Below, piece after piece: positions 1-9,089 of a stretch of DNA of 64,000 nt. Location: assembly GCF_000949135.2 (NCBI RefSeq), contig NZ_JTAN02000003.1, positions 248,001-312,000 on the forward strand, given 5' to 3'. The stretch is from Burkholderia sp. USMB20 (GTDB lineage Bacteria; Pseudomonadota; Gammaproteobacteria; Burkholderiales; Burkholderiaceae). Under the pieces are notes generated by a model, which saw only the letters and a list, made by a program, of their open reading frames with translations, was not told where the DNA came from and did no database searches. Made by a program: the position numbers and the translations under genes. Each line of letters begins with the position of its first letter. Position 1 is the first letter of the stretch.

Positions 1-183
1 AAGAGCCCGGATTTCGTCGCGCTCGGCCGCCTGTGGAAATCGCCGGTCATCTTCGACGGCCGCAACCTGTACGAGCCGGAGACGATGAGCGAGCAGGGCA
101 TCGAATACCACCCGATCGGCCGCCCCGGCTCGCGCCAGGCCGTCGCCGCGCGCGTGCCGGGCGCCGCGCGCGCGAACGCGTAA
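1..183 (+). CDS. bceC: UDP-glucose 6-dehydrogenase, C-terminal end (partial)
   Basis: Only the last 60 codons are present, open at the left edge and ending in TAA at 181-183. The residues resemble the C-terminal NAD/UDP-binding lobe of UDP-glucose/GDP-mannose dehydrogenases: VIFDGRNLYEP is the typical 'DgRnly' segment, followed by GIEYHPIGRP, which matches 'G..y..iGr'. The family oxidises UDP-glucose to UDP-glucuronate, a cepacian sugar donor. The assignment to bceC rests mainly on the gene order that follows, which matches the cepacian bce-I operon as I remember it. Confidence 0.85.
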   Translation, partial: KSPDFVALGRLWKSPVIFDGRNLYEPETMSEQGIEYHPIGRPGSRQAVAARVPGAARANA

Positions 184-232
184 CCGGCGCGTTGCCGTTA
201 CCCGTCGTTACCCGTTACCGAATCGAGACGCC

Positions 233-676
233 ATGTTCCGCAACATCCTGATCGTCTGTCACGCGAACGTCTGCCGCAGCCCGGCGGCGGAACTGCTGTT
301 CAAGTCGCACGCGGTGTCGCGTGGCGGCCCGCGCGTGACGTTCCACTCCGCCGGCGTGCGTGCCAACGACGGCGACGGCATCGATCCGGTGATGCGCCAA
401 CTTCTCGCCGAGCGCGGCGTCGATGCGACGACGCACCGTTCGCGGCGGCTGTCGCGCCGGATCGTGCGCGACGCCGACCTGATTCTCGTCAGCGAGCGCG
501 AACAGATCAAGGCCGTCGAGGCGGTCGATCCGTTCGCGCGCGGCAAGGTCCACCTGCTGGGCAAGTGGGAGGACGCCGAGATCGCGGATCCGCATGGCGG
601 CCCCGAGGCCGACTATCGCGAGAGCTACTCATTGATCGAACGTCTGGTTCAAGGATGGCTGCAAAAACTATGCTGA
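233..676 (+). CDS. bceD: Low-molecular-weight protein-tyrosine phosphatase BceD
   Basis: This 147-aa protein has the full LMW-PTP signature. The P-loop C9-x5-R15-S starts at CHANVCRS, and the general-acid Asp is at about residue 119 in ADPHGG. Length is normal for the family. In exopolysaccharide operons such enzymes dephosphorylate the Wzc-type tyrosine kinase, here encoded two genes downstream as BceF, so that the kinase cycles during polymer export. It starts 49 bp after the bceC stop, and its TGA overlaps the proposed bceE start (ATG at 670), which suggests translational coupling. Confidence 0.93.
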   Translation: MFRNILIVCHANVCRSPAAELLFKSHAVSRGGPRVTFHSAGVRANDGDGIDPVMRQLLAERGVDATTHRSRRLSRRIVRDADLILVSEREQIKAVEAVDPFARGKVHLLGKWEDAEIADPHGGPEADYRESYSLIERLVQGWLQKLC

Positions 677-1848
677 AACGTCCCATGCGCCCGCTGGCGC
701 TCGCCGTCGCGATGACGACATTCCTGTCGGCCTGCGCGAGCGCGCCCGGCAACTATCTCGACTCGTCGAACCTGAAGGACGAAGGCCGGCAAGGGCAGGC
801 CGAAACCTATCCGGTTCATTACATCGACGCGAAGCTGGTGATGGATCAGCTGCAGAAGCAGCAGGTCGAGCATCCGCTGCCGCCGGGCCGATACACCGAT
901 CCGTCGGAGTACGTGTACCGCGTCGGTCCGCAGGACATCCTCGGCGTCACGGTGTGGGATCACCCCGAGTTGACGACGCCGCAGGGCCAGTCGTTCTCGA
1001 GCGGCGGCAACACGACGCAGTCGGTCGCGGGCGCGCTGCAGCAGCCGTATACGACCGCGCTGCCGGGCCAGGCCGATCCATACGGCCAGACGGTCGCCGC
1101 CGACGGCACGATCTTCTTCCCGTTCGTCGGCCGCATCCGCGTGGCGGGCAAGACGGTCGCGCAGATCCGCGAGCAGATGGCATCGACCCTCGCGCGCTAC
1201 GTGAAGAATCCGCAGCTCGACGTGCGCGTGCTGTCGTTCCGCAGCCAGAAGGTGCAGGTGACGGGCGAAGTGAAGCAGCCGGGCCCGCTCGCGGTGAGCG
1301 ACGTGCCGCTGACGCTCGTCGACGCGATCTCGCGCTCGGGCGGCTCGACCAACGAGGCCGACCTGCAGCGCGTGCGCCTGACGCGCGACGGCAAGCTCTA
1401 CACGCTCGACGCGAACGGCGTGCTCGATCGCGGCGAAGTGAAGCAGAACGTGATGCTGCAGCCGGGCGACATCGTCAACGTGCCGGACCGCAGCGACAGC
1501 CGCGTGTTCATCATGGGCGAGGTCAAGACGCCGGTCACCGTGCCGATGCTCAAGGGCAAGCTGACCATCGCCGATGCGCTGACGGCCGGCGGCGGCATCC
1601 TCGACACCGATGCGAACCCGCGCAAGATCTACGTGATGCGCGGCATGCGCGACAACCCGACGAAGCCGGAAGTGTTCCGCCTCGACATGACGCAGCCGGA
1701 TGCGCTGATGCTGTCGAGCCGCTTCCCGCTCCAGCCGCTCGACGTCGTCTACGTCAGCACGGCCGGCTCGGTGCAGTTCAACCGCGTGCTGCAGCAGGTG
1801 TTGCCGACGATCCAGACGATCTTCTACATGCGGCAAATCACGCGCTGA
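670..1848 (+). CDS. bceE: Wza-like outer-membrane polysaccharide export lipoprotein BceE
   Basis: This 392-aa outer-membrane polysaccharide export protein has a lipoprotein signal peptide with lipobox FLSAC, so the mature N-terminal Cys is near residue 24. A Poly_export domain follows (YRVGPQDILGVTVWDHPEL), then SLBB-type repeats (VQVTGEVKQPG; VFIMGEVKTPV). By homology to Wza it forms the octameric outer-membrane channel for cepacian. The ATG at 670 overlaps the bceD stop. An in-frame ATG at 655 next to an AAGG is an alternative start that adds five residues. Either start keeps the signal peptide. Confidence 0.92.
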   Translation: MLKRPMRPLALAVAMTTFLSACASAPGNYLDSSNLKDEGRQGQAETYPVHYIDAKLVMDQLQKQQVEHPLPPGRYTDPSEYVYRVGPQDILGVTVWDHPELTTPQGQSFSSGGNTTQSVAGALQQPYTTALPGQADPYGQTVAADGTIFFPFVGRIRVAGKTVAQIREQMASTLARYVKNPQLDVRVLSFRSQKVQVTGEVKQPGPLAVSDVPLTLVDAISRSGGSTNEADLQRVRLTRDGKLYTLDANGVLDRGEVKQNVMLQPGDIVNVPDRSDSRVFIMGEVKTPVTVPMLKGKLTIADALTAGGGILDTDANPRKIYVMRGMRDNPTKPEVFRLDMTQPDALMLSSRFPLQPLDVVYVSTAGSVQFNRVLQQVLPTIQTIFYMRQITR

Positions 1849-1898
1849 TAGCCCGCCGGGGCGGCGCCTGCCCCCCGGCACCACTCAAGCGGGAACGA

Positions 1899-4124
1899 AT
1901 GGTGAACACGCAAGCGAAACACTCCTACGCGGATCTGACCGCGAAAACCGAGGAAGAGGACGTCGTCCTCGGCCAGCTGCTCCAGGTGCTCATGGACGAC
2001 ATCTGGCTGCTGCTCGGCATCGCGGTGACCGTCATCGCGATGGCCGGCCTGTACTGCTACATCGCGAAGCCGGTCTATCAGGCCGACGTGCACGTGCGGG
2101 TCGAGGGCAACGACAACACGTCGCAGGCGCTCACCCAGACGCAGACGGGCGCGATGATCAACAGCGGTCCGCAGCAGGCGCCGACCGAAGCGGAAATCGA
2201 GATCATCAAGAGCCGCGGCGTCGTCGCGCCGGTCGTCGAGCAGTTCAAGCTGAACTTCTCGGTCGCGCCGAAGACGCTGCCGGTGCTCGGCAGCCTGGCC
2301 GCGCGCGTCGCGACGCCGGGCGAACCGGCGCGTGCGTGGTTCGGCCTGCGCTCGTACGCATGGGGCGGCGAAGTCGCCGACATCGACACGATCAACGTCG
2401 TGCCCGCGCTCGAAGGCAAGAAGCTGACGCTGACGGCCGGCCCGAACGGCACCTACACGCTGGTCGACCAGAACGGCAACCGTCTTCTGTCGGGCCGTGT
2501 CGGCGAATCGGAGCAGGCAGGCGGCGTGACGCTGCTCGTGCAGAAGCTCGTCGCGCGTCCGGGCACGCAATTCACGGTGGTCCGCTACAACGATCTCGAT
2601 GCGATCACCGGCTTCCAGTCGGGCATCCAGGTGTCCGAGCAGGGCAAGCAGACGGGCGTCGTCCAGATTTCGCTCGAAGGCAAGGACCCGGACCAGACCG
2701 CCGCGATCGCGAACGCGCTCGCGCAGTCGTACCTGAACCAGCACGTGATCGCGAAGCAGGCCGAAGCGACCAAGATGCTCGACTTCCTGAAGGGCGAGGA
2801 ACCGCGCCTGAAGTCCGACCTCGAGCGCGCGGAAGCCGCACTGACGCAGTACCAGCGCACGTCCGGCTCGATCAACGCGAGCGACGAGGCGAAGGTCTAC
2901 CTCGAAGGCAGCGTGCAGTACGAGCAGCAGATCGCCGCGCAGCGCCTGCAGCTCGCGTCGCTCGCGCAGCGCTTCACCGATTCGCACCCGATGGTGATCG
3001 CCGCGAAGCAGCAGCTCGCGGAACTGCAGGGCGAGAAGGACAAGTTCAGCAACCGCTTCCGCAGCCTGCCGGCCACCGAAGTGAAGGCCGTCCAGCTCCA
3101 GCGTGACGCGAAGGTGGCCGAGGACATCTACGTGCTGCTGCTGAACCGCGTGCAGGAGCTGTCGGTGCAGAAGGCCGGCACGGGCGGCAACATCCACCTC
3201 GTCGATTCGGCGCTGCGCCCGGGCGATCCGGTCAAGCCGAAGAAGGTGCTGATCCTGTCGGCGGCGGTGTTCCTCGGGCTGATCCTCGGCACCGGCATCG
3301 TGTTCCTGCGCCGCAACCTGTTCCAGGGCATCGAGGATCCGGACCGCGTCGAGCGCACATTCAACCTGCCGCTGTACGGGCTGGTGCCGCAAAGCGCCGA
3401 GCAGGTGAAGCTCGACGCCATGGCCGAGAAGGGCGGCGGCCGCGCGCGGCCGATCCTCGCGAGCCTGCGTCCGAAGGACCTGAGCGTCGAAAGCATGCGC
3501 AGCCTGCGCACCGCGATGCAGTTCGCGATGATGGACGCGAAGAACCGCGTGGTCGTGCTGACCGGCCCGACGCCGGGCATCGGCAAGAGCTTCCTGACGG
3601 TCAACCTCGCGGTGCTGCTCGCGCATTCCGGCAAGCGTGTGCTGCTGGTCGACGCCGACATGCGGCGCGGCATGCTCGACCGCTACTTCGGCCTCACCGC
3701 GCAGCCGGGCCTGTCCGAGCTGCTGAGCGACCAGTCGTCGCTCGAGGACGCGATCCGCGAGACGCCGGTGCAGGGCCTGTCGTTCATCTCGGCCGGCACG
3801 CGCCCGCCGAACCCGTCGGAACTGCTGATGTCGGCCCGTCTGCCGCAATACCTCGAAGGGCTCGGCAAGCGCTACGACGTCGTGCTGATCGACTCGCCGC
3901 CGGTGCTGGCGGTGACCGACGCGACCATCATCGGCCGCATGGCCGGCGCGACCTTCCTGGTGCTGCGCTCGGGCATGCATACCGAAGGCGAGATCGCCGA
4001 CGCGATCAAGCGCCTGCGCACCGCGGGCGTCGATCTGGAAGGCGGGATCTTCAACGGCGTGCCGCCGAAGGCACGCGGCTACGGCCGCGGTTATGCGGCC
4101 GTCCACGAATACCTGAGCGCCTGA
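1899..4124 (+). CDS. bceF: Wzc-like polysaccharide co-polymerase and tyrosine autokinase BceF
   Basis: This 741-aa inner-membrane protein has a Wzz-type N-terminus (first TM about residues 30-52, VLMDDIWLLLGIAV), a long periplasmic coiled-coil region and a second TM about 450-470. The cytoplasmic BY-kinase domain carries Walker A GPTPGIGKS (about 555-563), Walker A' LLVDADMRRG and Walker B VVLIDSPPV. Only three tyrosines lie in the last 16 residues (ARGYGRGY...HEY), a small version of the autophosphorylation cluster. It controls polymerisation and export with BceE and is the expected substrate of BceD. The ATG at 1899 lies 50 bp after the bceE stop. Confidence 0.94.
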   Translation: MVNTQAKHSYADLTAKTEEEDVVLGQLLQVLMDDIWLLLGIAVTVIAMAGLYCYIAKPVYQADVHVRVEGNDNTSQALTQTQTGAMINSGPQQAPTEAEIEIIKSRGVVAPVVEQFKLNFSVAPKTLPVLGSLAARVATPGEPARAWFGLRSYAWGGEVADIDTINVVPALEGKKLTLTAGPNGTYTLVDQNGNRLLSGRVGESEQAGGVTLLVQKLVARPGTQFTVVRYNDLDAITGFQSGIQVSEQGKQTGVVQISLEGKDPDQTAAIANALAQSYLNQHVIAKQAEATKMLDFLKGEEPRLKSDLERAEAALTQYQRTSGSINASDEAKVYLEGSVQYEQQIAAQRLQLASLAQRFTDSHPMVIAAKQQLAELQGEKDKFSNRFRSLPATEVKAVQLQRDAKVAEDIYVLLLNRVQELSVQKAGTGGNIHLVDSALRPGDPVKPKKVLILSAAVFLGLILGTGIVFLRRNLFQGIEDPDRVERTFNLPLYGLVPQSAEQVKLDAMAEKGGGRARPILASLRPKDLSVESMRSLRTAMQFAMMDAKNRVVVLTGPTPGIGKSFLTVNLAVLLAHSGKRVLLVDADMRRGMLDRYFGLTAQPGLSELLSDQSSLEDAIRETPVQGLSFISAGTRPPNPSELLMSARLPQYLEGLGKRYDVVLIDSPPVLAVTDATIIGRMAGATFLVLRSGMHTEGEIADAIKRLRTAGVDLEGGIFNGVPPKARGYGRGYAAVHEYLSA

Positions 4125-4186
4125 CCGCATTGCACGAAACCGGGCCGGCGCGAGCCGCATCGGCCCGGCCGACTGGAGAACCTTCG

Positions 4187-5146
4187 ATGAAAATTTCCGT
4201 GCTCGTTCCGACCTACCGGCGTCCCGCCGACCTCGCGCGCTGCCTGCTGGCGCTGCAGCGCCAGGCGCGGCTGCCCGACGAGGTGATCGTCGTCGCGCGC
4301 CCGGAGGACGATGCCACGCACGAGCGCCTCGCCGATCCGTCGGTCGGCGGCGCGCTGCCGCTGCGGATCGTGCCGGTCGACGTGCCGGGGCAGGTCGCCG
4401 CGCTGAACAAGGGGCTCGACTCGGCGCACGGCGACATCGTCGCGATCACCGACGACGACGCGGCGCCGCACGCCGACTGGCTCGCGCGCATCGAGGCCGT
4501 GTTTCTCGCCGACCCGCGCGTCGGTGCGGTCGGCGGCCGCGACTGGGTGCACGAGAAGGGCCGCGTGCTCGACGAATCGCGCGAACTCGTCGGCCAGCTC
4601 ACGCTGTCCGGCAAGATCGTCGGCAACCATCACCTGGGCGTCGGCGGCGCGCGCGAAGTCGACATGCTCAAGGGCGCGAACATGAGCTACCGCCGCGCCG
4701 CGATCGAGCGGCTGCGCTTCGACACGCGGCTGCGCGGCGCCGGTGCGCAGGTGCACAACGACATGGGTTTCAGCATGCACGTGCAGCGCGACGGCTGGAA
4801 GCTCGTCTACGACCCGGCGATCGCGGTCGACCATTTTCCGGCCGAGCGTTTCGACGACGACCGGCGCGATGCCGCGTCGCTGAATGCGATCAGCAACGGC
4901 GCGTACAACCTGCACCTGATCCTGCGCGAGCATCTGCCGCCGCTGCGGCGCGAGATCGCGTGGTGGTGGTGGACGCTGGTCGGCACGCGCGTCTACCCGG
5001 GTTTCGCGCACGTGCTGCTGTCGCTGCACACCGCGCGGCGCGACCGCGTGCGCGACCACTGGCGCGCGGTGCGCCGCGGCGCGCGCGAGGCGCGCCGCGC
5101 GAATCTTGCCCCCCACCGTGCGGCGATGCCGCCGGTGACGTCTTGA
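4187..5146 (+). CDS. bceG: Family 2 glycosyltransferase BceG
   Basis: This 319-aa GT-A fold (GT2) enzyme begins MKISVLVPTYRRPADLARCL, the classic GT2 N-terminus. An Asp-rich, DXD-like nucleotide-sugar/metal motif (ITDDDAAPHADW) lies near residue 90. The start at 4187 follows a GGAGA ribosome site. It presumably adds one sugar of the cepacian heptasaccharide repeat on undecaprenyl diphosphate at the cytoplasmic membrane face; which sugar cannot be told from sequence. About 150 bp separate it from bceH, the widest gap in this part of the operon. Confidence 0.88.
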   Translation: MKISVLVPTYRRPADLARCLLALQRQARLPDEVIVVARPEDDATHERLADPSVGGALPLRIVPVDVPGQVAALNKGLDSAHGDIVAITDDDAAPHADWLARIEAVFLADPRVGAVGGRDWVHEKGRVLDESRELVGQLTLSGKIVGNHHLGVGGAREVDMLKGANMSYRRAAIERLRFDTRLRGAGAQVHNDMGFSMHVQRDGWKLVYDPAIAVDHFPAERFDDDRRDAASLNAISNGAYNLHLILREHLPPLRREIAWWWWTLVGTRVYPGFAHVLLSLHTARRDRVRDHWRAVRRGAREARRANLAPHRAAMPPVTS

Positions 5147-5221
5147 ACGGGCCGCGCGCACGATGCACGGCCACCCGCGAAGGGCATGAAATGGCCCGAC
5201 TCCCGCGCTCACTTGATTCGC

Positions 5222-5244
5222 TTGGAGGGGCGCAGCCCCTCCAG
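5222..5244 (+). other. Hairpin in the bceG-bceH intergenic region
   Basis: GGAGGGG (5224-5230) pairs perfectly with CCCCTCC (5236-5242) across the loop CGCAG, and flanking T/A and T/G pairs lengthen the stem. No T run follows, so it is not an obvious terminator. It lies 51 nt before the bceH start and could stabilise or process the operon mRNA. Confidence 0.45.
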
Positions 5245-5294
5245 CTCCCTGAAGCTTGCCCGTCGGTGCATCCGACGGCCCGGCGGAGGCTGAC

Positions 5295-6431
5295 ATGACT
5301 TCGACGAAGGTTCACGTTCACCTGTTTTACGGCGCCGATCCGCGTACCTATCGGCAAGGCGAGAACATCGGCTGCCTGTACGGCTATCACCACGCGGAAT
5401 CCGACGAATTCCGGCTGACCTATTCGCAGGACCGCCGCGAGAACCGCGTCGCGAGCCTCGCGCGCCGCGCGCTGAAGGCGGCGCTCGGCTTCGACGTCGT
5501 GCACGCATGGCGCAATCGCACCGCGCTGCTGAGCACGGACGTGATCTGGACGCACACCGAGCAGGAGCACCTCGCCGCCGCGCTGGTCCTGAAGCTCGCC
5601 GGCGCGCAGGGCAAGCGCCCGCTGCTGCTCGCGCAGAGCGTGTGGCTGTTCGACAAGTGGAACACCTTCGGCGGCCCGCGCCGCTGGCTGTACCGCAAGC
5701 TGCTCGCGCGCGCCGACGCGCTGACGACGCTCGCCCGCGACAACGCCGAGCTGTGCCGCCGCTATCTCGGGCGCGAGGCCGAGTTCGTCTACTACGGGCT
5801 GAACACGCAGGACTTCCCGCCGGTCGAGCCGCAGCAATGGAAGCCGAACCGGCCGCTGCGGATCGCCGCGATCGGCAACGACCGCGACCGCGACTGGCGC
5901 ACGTTCCTCGCCGCGTTCGGCGGCGACGAGCGCTACGACGTGCGGCTCGCGACGCGCCGCCGCGTGCCGCGCGAGTGGCATGCGCCGAACGTGAAGATCG
6001 GCTCGGCATCGGGTCTCGCGAAGCAGCACGAGCTGTACGCATGGGCCGACGTGATCGTCGTGCCGCTGCGGCCGAACTTCCATGCGTCGGGCATCACCGT
6101 GATGCTCGAGGCGGCGGCGGTCGGCAAGCCGATGATCGTGTCCGACGTGGGCGGCCTCAGCGACTACTTCCCGCACGACACGGCCGCCTACGTGCCGGCG
6201 TTCGACGCAGCGGCGATGCGCCAGGCCGCCGATCGCTTCGTGGCCGATCCGGCCGCCGCGCTCGAATGCGCGCGTGCCGCGGCCGCGTGCCTGCGCGAGC
6301 GCGACCTGACCACGCAGGCGTTCGCCGAGCAGCACGTGCGGATCACGCGCGACCTGCTGCGCCGGCGTCGCACGCCGGCGGCCGCCGGTCTCGCGATGCC
6401 GCTCGCGGATTCGCGCCCGTCGTCGCGGTGA
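5295..6431 (+). CDS. bceH: GT4-like glycosyltransferase BceH
   Basis: This 378-aa GT-B fold protein starts at an ATG at 5295 with GGAGG 5 nt upstream. The C-terminal half has the donor-binding pattern HASGITVMLEAAAVGKPMIVSDVGG of GT4 enzymes. The usual EX7E motif is incomplete: the first Glu is replaced by Ala and only the second is kept. It sits in the assembly part of the bce operon and probably acts on the lipid-linked repeat unit. Sugar specificity is unknown. Confidence 0.85.
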   Translation: MTSTKVHVHLFYGADPRTYRQGENIGCLYGYHHAESDEFRLTYSQDRRENRVASLARRALKAALGFDVVHAWRNRTALLSTDVIWTHTEQEHLAAALVLKLAGAQGKRPLLLAQSVWLFDKWNTFGGPRRWLYRKLLARADALTTLARDNAELCRRYLGREAEFVYYGLNTQDFPPVEPQQWKPNRPLRIAAIGNDRDRDWRTFLAAFGGDERYDVRLATRRRVPREWHAPNVKIGSASGLAKQHELYAWADVIVVPLRPNFHASGITVMLEAAAVGKPMIVSDVGGLSDYFPHDTAAYVPAFDAAAMRQAADRFVADPAAALECARAAAACLRERDLTTQAFAEQHVRITRDLLRRRRTPAAAGLAMPLADSRPSSR

Positions 6432-6441
6432 GGGCGGATCG

Positions 6442-7908
6442 ATGAGTACGATTGCCGCCGAACGCGCGCCGTCGCGCAGCCGCAGCCGGTTACCCGAACC
6501 GAAGCACTGGGTCGGGCAGGCCGGGCTGTGGACGTTGACCGCTGCGCTGATCGCCATTCACCAGGGCAAGGTGCTGACGCTCGCGTTTCCGGTGCTGGCG
6601 ATCGCGGTCGGCATCTGGCTGTATTTCAAGAGCCCGGCGCGCTACGTCGGCTTCATGTGGTGGGTGTGGTTCCTGAGCCCCGAAGTGCGGCGTCTCGCCG
6701 ACTGGTCGAAGGGCGCGTTCACGCCGACGAGCCTGATCCAGGTCGCGCCGCTCGCGGTGACGATGATCGCTGGCTTGGGGCTGCTCAGGCATTACCGCGT
6801 GCTCGCCCAGCGGCGCGGGATTCCCGTGCTGCTGATGCTGTTCGGGCTGACGTACGCGTACCTCGTCGGGATCGTGTCGAGCGGCGTGATGGCCGCGACC
6901 TACGACCTCGCGAACTGGGTGTACCCGGTGCTGATCGGCTTTCACATCATGGTCAACGCGCGCGACTATCCCGAGTACCGCGACGTGCTGCTGTCCACGT
7001 TCATGTGGGGCATGCTCGTGATGGGCGTGTACGGGGTCGTGCAGTACTTCGTGATGCCGCAGTGGGACGTGCTCTGGATGATCGGCTCGGACATGGGTTC
7101 GCAGGGCGAGCCGGTGCCGTACGGCGTGCGGGTATTCAGTACGATGAACTCGTCGGGACCGTTCGCGTTCGCGATCATGGGCGCGCTGGTGTTCGTGTTC
7201 GCGGCGCCGCAGAAGGTCCGCTGGTTCGCGGGCGCCGCCGGCTTCGTCTCGTTCGCGCTGTGTCTCGTGCGCTCGACCTGGGGCGGCTGGGTGATCGCGC
7301 TGGCGATCCAGCTCGTGCAGTCGAGCAACCGCGTGCGGATGCGGATCCTGATCAGCGGGGTCGTGCTGGTCGGGCTGTGCGTGCCGCTCCTGACCGTCGG
7401 GCCGGTGGCCGACCGGCTCGGCGCGCGCCTGCAGTCGATCACGAACCTGAAGGACGACCGCAGCTACGACGACCGCAACAAGTTCTACGCGACCTTCGCG
7501 CAAACGGCGTTCACCGACGTCGCCGGCGAAGGGATGGGCGCGACCGGCGCGTCCACCAAGCTGTCGAGCGACAGCGGCGAGCTCGGCAAGTACGGCAGCT
7601 TCGACAGCGGCGTGATGAACGTGCCGTTCGTGCTCGGCTGGCCCGGCACGCTGCTGTACCTGTCGGGTGTCGTGATGCTGCTCGCCCGCACGCTGCGCGC
7701 GGCGTTCAAGCTGCGCAAGGACAAGTTCGTCGGCGCATGCCTGAGCCTGTGCCTGTCGGTGTTCGCGATGCTCGTGTTCACGAACTCGCTGATCGGCACG
7801 GGCGGCCTGCTGCTGTTCACGGCCATTTTTTCCATACTATCCGCGGCGCACTGGCAAAAGGCACAGCGCCTGCTGGCCGCCGCGCGTTCACGGGGAGGCG
7901 ACCATTGA
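6442..7908 (+). CDS. bceI: Wzy/O-antigen-ligase-like polymerase BceI
   Basis: This 488-aa protein has about 10-12 hydrophobic helices and a long periplasmic loop before the last helices (about residues 320-400, polar and Ser/Gly rich). That is the layout of the O-antigen ligase/Wzy superfamily. In the cepacian cluster this position is the predicted polymerase that joins heptasaccharide repeats on the periplasmic side. It starts 10 bp after the bceH stop. Its TGA is embedded in the TTG start of bceJ (sequence ATTGA at 7904-7908). Confidence 0.85.
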   Translation: MSTIAAERAPSRSRSRLPEPKHWVGQAGLWTLTAALIAIHQGKVLTLAFPVLAIAVGIWLYFKSPARYVGFMWWVWFLSPEVRRLADWSKGAFTPTSLIQVAPLAVTMIAGLGLLRHYRVLAQRRGIPVLLMLFGLTYAYLVGIVSSGVMAATYDLANWVYPVLIGFHIMVNARDYPEYRDVLLSTFMWGMLVMGVYGVVQYFVMPQWDVLWMIGSDMGSQGEPVPYGVRVFSTMNSSGPFAFAIMGALVFVFAAPQKVRWFAGAAGFVSFALCLVRSTWGGWVIALAIQLVQSSNRVRMRILISGVVLVGLCVPLLTVGPVADRLGARLQSITNLKDDRSYDDRNKFYATFAQTAFTDVAGEGMGATGASTKLSSDSGELGKYGSFDSGVMNVPFVLGWPGTLLYLSGVVMLLARTLRAAFKLRKDKFVGACLSLCLSVFAMLVFTNSLIGTGGLLLFTAIFSILSAAHWQKAQRLLAAARSRGGDH

Positions 7909-9089
7909 GAATCGCGATCGTCACGCACGTCGTGCGACATAACGACGGGCAGGGCCGCGTCAATTACGAAATCGCGCGCGCGGCGCTGGCAGAACACTAC
8001 GAGGTCACGCTGGTCGCGTCGCACGTCGCGCCCGAGCTGCTGGCCGACCCGCGCGTGCGCTGGGTGCCGGTCAAGGTCGGCGGCTTCTGGCCGTCGAATC
8101 TCGTCAAGCAGCAGGTGTTCGCGCTCAAGAGCGCGGCCTGGCTGCGCGCGCATCGCAGCGAATACGACGTGCTGCACGTGAACGGCTTCATCTCGTGGAT
8201 CAAGGCCGACGTGAACACCGCGCACTTCGTGCACGGCGGCTGGTTCAAGAGTCCGTACTACCCGTTCGGCCCGACGAAGGGGCTGTGGTCGGCGTACCAG
8301 TACGTCTATACACGCGTGAATACGGCGCTCGAGCGCTGGGCGTACCGGCGTTCGCGCGCGATCACGGCCGTGTCGCAGAAGGTGGCCGACGAGATCGCCG
8401 GGCTCGGCATCGACAGCCGCAAGATCAGCGTGATCTACAACGGCGTCGACGGCAGCGCGTTCGCGGGCGCGCAGGCCGATCGCGCGGCGTTCAAGCTGCC
8501 GGACGACGCGTTCCTGCTGCTGTTCGTCGGCGACCTGCGCACGCCGCGCAAGAACCTCGGCACCGTGCTGAAGGCGCTGACGAAGCTGCCGGCGAACGTC
8601 CATCTCGCGGTGGCCGGCTATCTGCCCGGCAGCCCGTATCCGGACGAGGCGCGCGCGCTCGGCATCGCGTCGCGCGTGCATTTTCTCGGGCTCGTGAAGA
8701 ACATGCCGACGCTGATGCGCTCGGTCGACGCGTACGTGTTTCCGTCGCGCTACGAAGCAATGAGCCTGTCGCTGCTGGAAGCGATGGCGGCCGGGCTGCC
8801 GGTCGTCACCGCGCGCACCGCCGGCGGCGCGGAGATCATCACGCGCGATTGCGGGATCGTGCTGGAAGACCCGGACGATCCGGCCGCGCTCGCGCACGCG
8901 ATCGGCGCGCTCGCGGCGTCGCGCGACACCTGTCGCGCGATGGGCGACGCGGCCCGCGAACTGATGACCCGTTTCGGCTGGGCCCACATGGGCGCCCAGT
9001 ACGTCGCGCTTTACCGGCGCATCGGCCAACCCACGCAGCCGTCCGCCTTCGAGCGGGTCGAGCATGCAATCACGCAGGAGCAACCGTGA
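7905..9089 (+). CDS. bceJ: GT4 glycosyltransferase BceJ (TTG start)
   Basis: This 394-aa protein is read from a TTG at 7905 preceded by GGGGAGG at 7892-7898, giving the N-terminus MRIAIVTHVVRHNDGQGRVN. No ATG upstream in frame makes sense. The retaining GT4 EX7E motif is complete in EAMSLSLLE, followed by AMAAGLPVV. The start overlaps the bceI stop, so translation is probably coupled. It is a cepacian repeat-unit glycosyltransferase of unknown acceptor. Confidence 0.88.
   Translation: MRIAIVTHVVRHNDGQGRVNYEIARAALAEHYEVTLVASHVAPELLADPRVRWVPVKVGGFWPSNLVKQQVFALKSAAWLRAHRSEYDVLHVNGFISWIKADVNTAHFVHGGWFKSPYYPFGPTKGLWSAYQYVYTRVNTALERWAYRRSRAITAVSQKVADEIAGLGIDSRKISVIYNGVDGSAFAGAQADRAAFKLPDDAFLLLFVGDLRTPRKNLGTVLKALTKLPANVHLAVAGYLPGSPYPDEARALGIASRVHFLGLVKNMPTLMRSVDAYVFPSRYEAMSLSLLEAMAAGLPVVTARTAGGAEIITRDCGIVLEDPDDPAALAHAIGALAASRDTCRAMGDAARELMTRFGWAHMGAQYVALYRRIGQPTQPSAFERVEHAITQEQP

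Noticed and set aside
649-1884. Long minus-strand frame (411 codons) opposite bceE
   Set aside because: Arg/His/Asp-rich translation is the mirror of GC-biased codons in bceE; no domain and no ribosome site.
1824-4160. 778-codon minus-strand frame opposite bceF
   Set aside because: Shadow of bceF; composition dominated by Arg, Ala, His and Leu with no recognisable family.
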